A stretch of 64,000 nucleotides of DNA from Saccharina japonica (taxonomy: Eukaryota > Sar > Phaeophyceae > Laminariales > Laminariaceae). Both the position numbers and the translations under genes were made by a program. The first letter of the stretch is position 1. Every line of letters begins with the position of its first letter. Of the stretch, positions 55,860-64,000 are shown piece after piece. The DNA is taken from the NCBI GenBank assembly GCA_008828725.1, contig MEHQ01002247.1:1-64000 (forward strand). The letters are read 5' to 3'. The notes below the pieces were generated by a model that was not told the origin of the DNA, did no database searches, and saw nothing but the letters and a program-made list of their open reading frames with translations.

Positions 55860-56040
55860 ACCCGGAACACCATCCACGACACTTGCCACGGTGATTGCCG
55901 CGACGCTCGACGCGACTCTTGCCGCAATGTTTACAGCTACACTTGCCGCGGACTCTCCTGCGACACTTTGCGCGACGCTCGACGCGACACCTACCACGGG
56001 TCTTGCCGTGACATTCGTCACATGACACCTGCCTCGGCAG
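55860..56040 (+). repeat. ~12-bp minisatellite, right copy
   Basis: cttgccgcgacgctcgacgc-like units about every 12 bp, inverted relative to 54,590-54,845. On the minus strand it reads as a Cys/Arg-rich text and in another frame as an Ala/Val/Ser-rich one; neither is accepted as a gene. Confidence 0.7.
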
Positions 56041-57016
56041 CTACATAACCATCCCATGTTACGGTGTAAGTCCTAAACTGAGTGTGCATCTTTCGTCCCT
56101 TTTTTGACTTTTGTTTCCAGCACATGCGGAAACACACGATACGGAATTTACACATTTACCCGCTAATCCCAACGCCTTAGCATCTCATACCGTACAGGAA
56201 ACCTAATAAGTAGGAGAAAATATGGTCCAAGCTGGATTTCATATTTTAGTGAGGTGCTTCCTACACTAATTTCAAGATAACCACTTTCGAATTGATTATT
56301 TTCCCTCTAAATATCAGTCTGTCTTTCTTATCAGCCTATTTCTTACAACATGCCCTGTACTGTATACGGGTTAACTGTAAAGGCGTGATCTGAAGTTCAG
56401 CTTTAATTGTTTATTTTCTTCAGCGTGACGGGAAAGATTGGGGCGGGAAAACCACGTATTGAAGACCACAGCATAACTTACGAACCAAACCGCGCTTGTG
56501 TTCAGAGGAGACGCTACAGTACTCCAATTTGGAAATAAAGTATTGTCTATTTTTCTTTTGTTGATAGCTACAGTATGTAAACACCGTAAGAGCCTGTGCG
56601 GGGTAGCGGAACTTCAAAACGAAACGTATTAACGCACGTGCCGTGACAGAGTCCCCAGCAGGGATGTGGGCAAAACCGTAAGAGCCTGGCTTCCTCAATG
56701 GTCTCCTACCCTGAATGCATTCCGGGCAGACGTTAGACGTTGTACGTACTGCGTGTTCACGCGTGATATTGTCAGGAAGTACGAGATCCGGCGCTTGTCT
56801 CAATTTCCAATTTTTTCGCGGTAGAAGGACAAGTCAGAACAACCATTTCGACTCCACCGCCCGACTTACCACTCAACAAACATGCATCCTTGTTTTTCAT
56901 CGCGGCTTATAATTGCTTGCACGAGGACTAACATACTGACAGCGAAGAGATGCATCAAACCGTAGAACTAAAGCTTCCTCATTCTAGAGGTATGGTGGCA
57001 GGATCTCCGACCGAAA

Positions 57017-57346
57017 TTGTGCATGTTCGCTTATAATCAGGAGGGGCCGACTGGAGTTGAAAGTAGCGAAATTGTGCCTTGTACCGCTCTTGGCAAAATG
57101 TTGCAGGTGAGCTATTTCGCACTTCGGGATGGCGCTTTGAAGCTCGCCTGGAATGCTGACCATTATCGTGAAAGGCAGTTCATCGCACACAAATCACCGT
57201 ACTTCAACAACTACACTGGCAGAAAATACGTAACTGTTGCAGCAGATTTCGAAAAGTGGTATGTAACTGCCCCCCCATTTCATAAAGGACCCGACCTAGG
57301 GAAAAAAATATTTTTTTTTTATTGTTTTGGCCCACGTCCCTTCTAG
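57017..57346 (+). CDS. Possible exon conserved between duplication arms, doubtful
   Basis: 109 codons. QEGPTGVESSEIVPCTALGKMLQ matches the left arm (minus strand, about 53,310 to 53,240: RGPVGVERIQNVPFKTLGNIFQ), and both arms place a canonical splice-donor-like sequence directly afterwards (caggtgagc at 57,105; caggtaaga on minus at 53,244-53,237). Beyond it the frames diverge and the left arm has stops. A short exon ending at the shared donor is therefore possible. No family recognised. Confidence 0.22.
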   Translation: MCMFAYNQEGPTGVESSEIVPCTALGKMLQVSYFALRDGALKLAWNADHYRERQFIAHKSPYFNNYTGRKYVTVAADFEKWYVTAPPFHKGPDLGKKIFFFYCFGPRPF

Positions 57347-59599
57347 CAAATATTTCAAACATCCGGGAATAATATAGGTGAAAACGTGGGTTCGACGGTC
57401 GAACTATTTTACCAGTTGAGACTCGAACCCCACCAATCCAGGTGCCTAATTCAACCTGGTGTCCACCATTGAATATGTGGATGTTGTGACTTTGTTGTCG
57501 AAAGTCTTGTTTTGGCCTCTGTTGACCCTTAAGTTTGTCAGTTCTAATTTCGCGGCTAACAATGTTTTCACCATTGGTTCTTCGGGATGTTATTTACTGG
57601 AACAATAGAAATAGCCTAAAAACTCATCCCACGGTATTACAGGCAGGGGTTTGCACTTTGTTATTCTTGTGAGGCGAGAGTAGGTGGCCGTTTGATCTTC
57701 TAAAGGGGAGTATATGTACTGGTCATATCCCAAGATAACAAGTTTTATCGGAAATCTGATTCAGGACGAGCAAGCGCACTTCAACTGTTGGCGAAGTTAC
57801 ATGAACAAACCTTTTCGACGTCACTTTTATCTTCGGTGATATACAAAGCTCCTCGTGCGGGCCGCTCATAATATATGGCGCCAGCCCTAATATGGAACTG
57901 GTCATTTGATATCAAGAGCATTCCTGTTGTTCACAAATACAAAAGCAAGTAATCAAGTTTCAATTGTTTCATCGAGGACGTCAACGAGATGTATTGTGTT
58001 TTCAAATCTGTAATCGCAGTCAACATTTATGGCCGGTCATAAAACTTTCAGTTCTTCACTTTTACCGCACTAACTTAAAGGCACCCTGCGGAAGACGTTC
58101 GACCTACCTCGTGTCCAGCCATGGCAGTAAAAAAAACAATATTTGGTTCGATGCTTATCTCATTTTCGAAGTATGTTTCGTCGAACCAGGAATGAGATAT
58201 TTCTATTTCATCGTGCCATTCACGAGTTATCACTCAGCACGTGTAACCCCCACCCCCGCCCCGCCGCAGTACACATGGTGTCTCGTATCGTTACACTGGA
58301 GAACAACCCCTCTTGCTTCGTCCACAATAGAACAGTGCCACGAGCTTGTCAGATAGGATAGGTGACGGCCCTCGGTGTAGCGCTGTACAATTCGAGCATG
58401 GTTACGTTTTTCATGAGCGTTGTTATTTATGCCGTTAAGGTCGAACGTTTGTGCCTGCTTCATGAGCCATCAAGGCTAGACGCGTTTCCAAATCAAGTAT
58501 CCACGAAAAACGTGTCCCATTAACATTTTAACGAGCTTACCCGAATTTTGCGTGCACGGGCATATCATGCCGTAGAAAATACCAACGACGCATCCGTAAT
58601 TAGTAACAAACCTTGGGGAGAAAACACAACAGCTATACTTAGGGGCATTGTTGGCCCGGGCCATAACATTACACGTAAGGCACGCGCCTATTTCACACGG
58701 CCAAAGTATGTCAAAGTGTGCTGCTATTGCACACAGACATTTCTTCAGAACGATCCCACCGTTCAAATTGTATTCGTTTAAAGTATAGAGCGGTCAGGTT
58801 CGTCAATTGACGTGTCCAACCAGCCACCGGGTCGACCACGGTGTCAACTGTCATGAATACTGGTCAGCCTTGGAAAAAGAACGTCGCAGGACGAGGTGAG
58901 TTGGACGCATACAACAATCTGCACCCTAGTCGAACTGCCTCCATATACGGAATCGGAATCATACTCAGATCTCAAGTGCGTTCACGTACGCCCGTTTGTC
59001 GGCTATGCGATCGCGGAAGACAGTAGGGGGTTGTTACCACCCGATTTCGACAGATCCTGAAGTGGTTTACGCAAGGATACAGAGACCGAGTTGGGCGTAG
59101 ATGCCAAACCGAAGAATGCACCGGCGGACCATTCGTCGGACATGGCCAACCCTAAGGATATTCATCTGTCGGGGTACAAAAGCAGGTTACTGGTATGGTG
59201 ACATCACGTCCGCGTTAAACCGGACAAAGAATGGCACCTGGATACATATATATATATCCGTTATTGATTAGTTTCAATGGCATATATCCGCCACAACACC
59301 TGTCAGCGTGATCATTCTGCCTGACGTTGCGTGGCTGCAGCTAAAGTACGATAAACAACGAACACCGAATGTTCCATGTCTTGCCGTTTCAATGCGGTTG
59401 CACAACAACTTGATCAAGCAATGAAATTGTGCTGTTCAAAAACTTATCTGCATTCGGAGTTTGGGCGCTCGCGAATTATGTCCAATGCATAAAGAATATC
59501 ATACCATACACCTTAATGCTGTTACCATTGTGTTAGTATCGCAATCGAATGAGTAACATTCGCGTTGCTAGTCTCCGGTCTGACTCGTGGTACCAGGTG

Positions 59600-59855
59600 C
59601 ATCCTATAGCAAAAACAGCAACGAATACAAGCAGGGTATATATCAACAGCAACAGGAACCCAGCATCGCCGGCAGCCGCTGTATACCCAGAAGCAAGCAG
59701 AGCAGCAGCAGCACAGATAGCAGCAGCTACTCGTACCTCTCCTACGGGGCTAGGGCAGCTAGGGGCAGCAGCAGCAGCAGCTACAGCGTCAGGGCAGCAG
59801 CGTAGTAGCCAGTAGCTAGCAGCGAGTAGCCAGCAGCAGCTCAGCAGCAATCAGC
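59600..59855. repeat. CAG/CAA-rich tract
   Basis: Impure CAG-rich sequence. All three plus frames are open through much of it (Ala-, Ser- or Gln-rich), as expected of triplet repeats, so no gene is called. Confidence 0.75.
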
Positions 59856-60004
59856 TTCCGTTTTTGCAACTTTCGATATGGGCTCAGCTTTATTTTCTTA
59901 TTTATTGTGCTGCTGCTGAGTTGCTTTCGAGCCTACGCGTGCCAACGCTACGATTCAAGCTACTTGCCATCCTCCACATGGCAGTTTTTCATTGTGCGCT
60001 GCTG

Positions 60005-60085
60005 ACTCGTGCACGCGCCCGCCGCCGCCGCGCCGCCGCCGCTGCTGCTGCTGTAGCTGCAGCTGCTGTGCTGCCGCCACCACGG
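60005..60085. repeat. CCG/CTG triplet tract
   Basis: gccgccgccgcgccgccg followed by ctgctgctgctgtagctg and further CCG. GC-rich, frames open on both strands. Confidence 0.8.
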
Positions 60086-60565
60086 TCGTGTTGCGAAATG
60101 GTACACAAGACTTTCATGCTGTATCAGTAGGGAGGTTACAGGCGGCACGAGCGTTAGCAATTTCTGATCGAGGCACCTTTCACGACGACACCAAGTGGGT
60201 GGGTGCCGCAGCAGCGGCCCGCCGTGACAGCCCAACGCCACTCGTCCGTGCCATACCCCAGCCTACACTTTTGAGCCTCGGTGCGCTCCGCGGTTAGTTG
60301 CCGTGTTGTGAGTAGCAGCGCTTTTGTCGGTTGTGCATGGTACGGCTCCCGGCGTGTGTCACGAGAGACCCAGTGCGTCGGTTGAAGAATCGGTACGTTG
60401 TACACCAATGAACAGAGAGAAAAACAGTACCGCAAATTCTGGCCAAATCGTTACTTCTGAAAAGTATTTTCGTCGTGTTTTCAGAAAAAGTACCGACAAT
60501 TTTTACCCGTAGGGAGCGGGGGGTCGAATGTTGGAAATAGTTTCTAAAAAGTATTTTGGCGCAAC

Positions 60566-61125
60566 ACTTAATACAAAACTTGGCAAGGGCAGATATAAGC
60601 TCCTTGGTACACTCCCGTCAGTGTGCCAAAGCGGCAGCAGATTCCGTGGCCTCCTTCGATGCGGACCTCGTCGTTGAAGTTTGAAAATGTGGTTCCATCG
60701 CNTGAATATGCGGTTTCGTCTACGGTACTGTATTCAAGTATTATTTTTCCGTGCTGTAAAACGAGCACGATGGTACTTTTCGAAAAAAACAAATCTGCAG
60801 GAGAACGAGCACGAGCTCGTTCTACGGCAGGGAAAAAAAACTTGGCTACAGAGTACTGGAATCCACAAATTCAAGCGCCTGGAGCCACATTTTCAATTTT
60901 CAGCGACGAGGTCCGCATCGAAGGAGGAGCGCGGAAACTGCTGTCGCTTTGGCACACTCACGGGAGTGCACCAAGGAGCTCATATCTGCCTTGCCAAATA
61001 TTGGATTAATGGGAAAGTTTGGAGCTAGAGCAGAACTACGGAAGCCTAAGAAAAAAAACTGGGAGGTGGTTCCAGTGTCTGTGTCAAGAGTTTTTTTTTC
61101 GGTTTTGTGGGCACTGCAACACAGA
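60566..61125 (+). repeat. Partial copy of the giant palindrome's centre
   Basis: Matches 32,985-33,543 and is itself an inverted repeat around about 60,813: gatataagctccttggtaca with gatgcggacctcgtcg on the left, their reverse complements on the right, and the hairpin gagaacgagc / gctcgttctac in the middle. N at 60,702. Frames inside are repeat-derived. Confidence 0.88.
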
Positions 61126-61307
61126 CAAGTGTTTGTTGATCGTTTGGCTTTGCCTCATACCCCACTTTCCTAATATTTTCGGAGGCGTGCCTGCAGGATT
61201 TTGTTTACTCTATCTGCAAAAAACACCGAAACCATAGAGGGAAGGGAAATTCACTTTTTGAGCGCCGACACGCAACATCTCTTTTTTTTCTTTTACTTCT
61301 ATCTGCA

Positions 61308-62061
61308 CAACACTCTGTTATACCATACCATACCAGGTACGACAGGTAGATGGTGCATTCGCGTACGTACATTAGATTGCTCCTACTATCAGTGGTACGC
61401 AACAAGGTACCACAGCAACACAACAGTGGTTGTTAATAACAGTTGTGCAAGCAGTTATACCATGCGTGCGTGTGACCGAAGATACGTACGAGTATATCTA
61501 CTACTACACAGCAGTGTCCTCGGTAACTCCGTGGTAGCACTCCTACCTCTTGGCATTAAGTCTAACCTCCATATTTCACCACAACGCTGCTATACTGCTC
61601 TTCATAAAATGTTGGAGATCACGCGAGTCTTCGATTGGCGACCGTTCAGGCCGCCGGCGAAGCCCCCTCGTCTGGACCTACCCACAGGCGCGAATGTATT
61701 TGGTTGTATATACCAGGAATGCACCAAGTACGAATACATATGGTGCAGTTATTTTCAGACAGGGCAGGCCGTGTGCACGGCTTGCCCGTAGACGATATCC
61801 TAGCATGCAGTATGAGTAAGGGCTAACGGCATGGTAGTCATCAATGTGCACATTGCTCAACAGCGTCTCCCACCCCTCAGAGCCACATGCATTCACTTCT
61901 GCAGGCATCCATACCAGGTCCATTCCAGCCTGGTCAATGGCAATACAGGTGTTTGAACAAGTCACACCCAAACTCGCACCTGGAGAGATTCTAACACCCC
62001 CCCGCGTCAGACCCACTGGACCACCATGGTAAAAAATACTGACCGCATCTAGGTCACGACT
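61308..62061 (+). repeat. Dispersed module C, copy 2
   Basis: Partner of 27,943-28,706. The minus frame 61,678-62,067 (129 codons) contains NTCIAIDQAGMDLVWMP and ETLLSNVHIDDYHAVSPYSYC, and its counterpart at 28.5 kb is the same text with a TGA for Trp and several replacements. If an element protein was ever encoded, it is not under visible constraint in these copies. The module lies directly right of the palindrome-centre copy. Confidence 0.85.
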
Positions 62062-62735
62062 CCCCATCCGGCATCTCGTCCACGCGAGGTGTGTCGCAGA
62101 CTCTGCTGTACCTAGCCCTGATCGACTCGCTCACGAAATTTAAACAGGAGACATTCAGTGCGACCCCCTACCTCCCCCCAGCAAGACATCGGCTCCAAAA
62201 CATATTGAATAAAACTTAGGAATGTATAAAAAAATATGATACTCGATAGCACATAGCAAGACAGCATACACTCCCCAGGACACACCTGTTAAGGTGACCC
62301 CTGGAGGGGTACTCTGGGTCGGGGAAGGAAGTAGAAGCTCCACGTGATGTATATATATTACCGTCGTAGACACGAGAAAGGGGGAGAAACATAGAGAAAC
62401 ATTTAGGTACATAAAGTGAGGCGATGGGAATCGCTCCAAACCGCCAAGTGCTCCACAGAGAAACACGCATATTTCCTCTGTGGAACTCCCAAATACCGTT
62501 ACATAAATATCCCTGCACAAGTAGGTTAGCACTCTGAACAGCCTCCTGCTCTTCTACTTGGTGAAGGGGATGACACATAATACCTCAGGATACCATGGTG
62601 GTACGTCAAGCTCACCCAAAAAAGAAACAAAAATATCATACTCAATGAAAACCAAAAAAACTACCCAGCCTTCCCTTCGTTGAGGTCATCAGCTTGGATA
62701 AAAAGGTATTCAACACCGGATAAATGTCCGAAAAT
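62062..62735. other. No supported gene; repeat-end-like block at 62,160-62,225
   Basis: At 62,185-62,222, catcggctccaaaacat followed by aataaaactta.gaatgta resembles the block at 33,585-33,622 (tatcggccccaaaat, ataaaactttagaatgta), another piece of the palindrome family. Otherwise only frames up to 125 codons overlapping each other on the minus strand. Confidence 0.45.
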
Positions 62736-62754
62736 CAGAACCTCAAGCCTCAAA

Positions 62755-62940
62755 CATTTCTCGGAAAAATCATCTCTCAGAAAATCTGGGAAAATCAACT
62801 CTCAGAAATAAATCAACTCTCAGAAAAATCAACTCTCATAAATTAATCAACTCTCAAAAAAATCATCACTCAGAAATAAATCAGCGGTCAGAAAATCGAC
62901 TCTCAGAAATAAATCAACTCTCAGAAAAACAAAACAAAAA
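62755..62940. repeat. AATCAACTCTCAGAAA tandem array
   Basis: Units of aaatcaactctcagaaa with spacing alternating around 18 and 34 bp, about eight to ten units with small changes. Confidence 0.85.
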
Positions 62941-63208
62941 TTAGTCCTGCCGACTACGCCAAGAACACAAAACAAAATAGCCTCCCTTCGTCCAAAAACA
63001 CTCCGTTCGTTCAAATTGCAAACAATAGAAATTTACAACGTCAAAGCTACTTTGAAATCACTCATCATATTTTATAGATTCCGAAAACTAAAAGCTAAAT
63101 AGCAGTTGCCTCTGAACGGGGAACAAGCACACTAAATCCAATCCATCGCCATCGTCAAGAAATCAGCTTTCCTATAAATAAGATCATCGAACAAACTTAC
63201 CAGTCTTC

Positions 63209-63475
63209 AGATCACGTACGTACACGTACGTACGTATTCGGTCGACCTCCATGAATATCTTTCAATTCCGCAGATCACGTACGTATTCGGTCGACATTCA
63301 TGAATGTCCGTATACAACATATTTCAACTCCGCAGATCACGTACGTGTTCGGTCGACCTTCATGAATGTCCGTATACAACATCTTTCAACTCCGCAGATC
63401 ACGTACGTACGCATTCGGCCGACCTGCATTAATTTCGTATACACCATAGTTTAATTCCTCAGAGACCACGTACGT
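63209..63475. repeat. 62-bp satellite, four to five units
   Basis: Unit starts cagatcacgtacgt at 63,209, 63,271, 63,333 and 63,395 (exact 62-bp period), with a diverged fifth at 63,460. Each contains attcggtcgac, catgaatgtccgtataca and ttcaactccg. The frame at 63,251-63,454 is repeat-derived. Confidence 0.92.
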
Positions 63476-64000
63476 ACGTATGATATTCGATGGCATTTCG
63501 ACCCATCAATAATAAATTAACTCTCAGAGAGAACGAACTCTCAATGAAAACCGGGCACTGGTACAAATAAGTATCATATATAACCAAGCCTCCCTGCCAG
63601 GGCCCGCGTAATCAGGACGGGGCGGGGGTTACACGGCCACAAAACTCGGCGGGGGGGGGGGGGTGTACTCATCATGTCGTGCACGTCCGTAAAAAAATAT
63701 GTGTTGGTACAGATATTGCATGCTCTACAGCAGCTACTCCATCGTTGGGCCTCCCAGACCCTCTTTCCCCAATAAAACCTTCACTCTGAGCCTCCCTTCT
63801 GCCGTCAAGTTTACCAACAAAAAAGGGGGGGGGGCAGGGGGGGTGTACTTCATTTTCATGCATGCCAGAGTCGTATGACCATAGGCCTTCGCAGCGGCCA
63901 CTACAATCACACTCAGCCACTCGCCCTGGTCGGAAAAATAAATAAAAAAAAAAATATAAAATAAAAATAAGGGAGATGGAGATGCAGATGGAACGGGAGG
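63476..64000. other. No supported gene; G-runs
   Basis: Poly-G runs at 63,650-63,663 and 63,824-63,842, and a purine-rich end. The 82-codon minus frame at 63,672-63,920 has no recognised feature. Confidence 0.4.

Larger units (their letters stand above)
55845..59581 (-). repeat. Diverged inverted duplication, right arm
   Basis: Uninterrupted counterpart of 46,739-47,905 plus 52,406-54,860. It is continuous at 57,945-57,970 where the left arm has the LINE, so it shows the pre-insertion arrangement. Near its outer end about 290 bp (59,245-59,530) has no counterpart in the left arm, probably a separate insertion here or deletion there. It ends gctagtctccggtct. Confidence 0.8.

Noticed and set aside
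55632..56057. Ala/Val/Ser-rich 141-codon and Cys/Arg-rich 86-codon minus frames
   Set aside because: Both are readings of the 12-bp minisatellite in different frames.
59549..59815. Ala- or Gln/Ser-rich frames at 59.5-59.8 kb
   Set aside because: All frames are open through a CAG/CAA-rich tract; composition is explained by the triplets.
63209..63475. CRISPR array
   Set aside because: Units are contiguous 62-bp repeats without variable spacers, and the context is eukaryotic.

Overview
The window looks like nuclear DNA of a brown alga (Phaeophyceae, Ectocarpus-like). Three loci encode EsV-1-7 cysteine-rich repeat proteins, a family greatly expanded in brown algae and named after an Ectocarpus virus gene. 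There is also an ankyrin-repeat gene of the 27-residue 'LQWAR..GCPWD..TC' type common in stramenopiles, and a LINE. Most of the 64 kb is AT-moderate, gene-poor and rich in repeats. This organism points to spliced genes, so short exons may have been missed. Five ambiguous bases (N) occur, four in the big palindrome and one in a dispersed copy of its centre.

Layout. 0-2 kb: a dispersed repeat copy, a GGGACGGGA minisatellite and a CGGTTTTT hairpin tract. 2.7-4.3 kb: ankyrin-repeat gene broken by two in-frame stops. 4.3-8.9 kb: no supported gene, one 119-bp tandem duplication. 8.9-10.0 kb: full-length but heavily decayed EsV-1-7 pseudogene. 12.8, 18.5, 25.1 and 38.5 kb: four copies of a 240-270 bp MITE family. 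15.5-16.6 kb: intact EsV-1-7 gene, minus strand, nine repeats. 18-20.7 kb: a duplicated ~290-bp unit and a degenerate minisatellite. 27.7 kb: a 99-bp foldback element. 27.9-37.7 kb: a complex repeat made of a dispersed module, a 1-kb direct repeat, a 7.0-kb almost perfectly symmetrical palindrome and the second 1-kb direct repeat. 42.7-43.5 kb: second intact EsV-1-7 gene, plus strand, six repeats. 45-46.5 kb: CAG, GGTACCCGG and GAGTACT repeat arrays. 46.7-59.6 kb: an old, diverged inverted duplication whose left arm is interrupted by a 4.5-kb LINE (endonuclease plus reverse transcriptase, RTE-like). 59.6-62.1 kb: CAG and CCG tracts and a second locus where the palindrome-centre module and the dispersed module sit side by side. 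62.7-63.5 kb: an 18-34 bp array and a 62-bp satellite.

How it fits together. The two intact EsV-1-7 proteins share an identical architecture: a run of C-x4-C-x16-C-x2-H repeats, two tryptophan-containing terminal repeats, and a basic tail ending in VKTEC.F. The pseudogene can be followed to the same tail, so the three are one dispersed paralogue group. The most unusual structure is the palindrome with direct-repeat flanks. It has no recognisable transposase, its outermost ~0.5 kb is nearly identical between arms, and pieces of it recur elsewhere in the window. This suggests a family of non-autonomous foldback elements. All identity statements are by eye; no alignment or database search was run.
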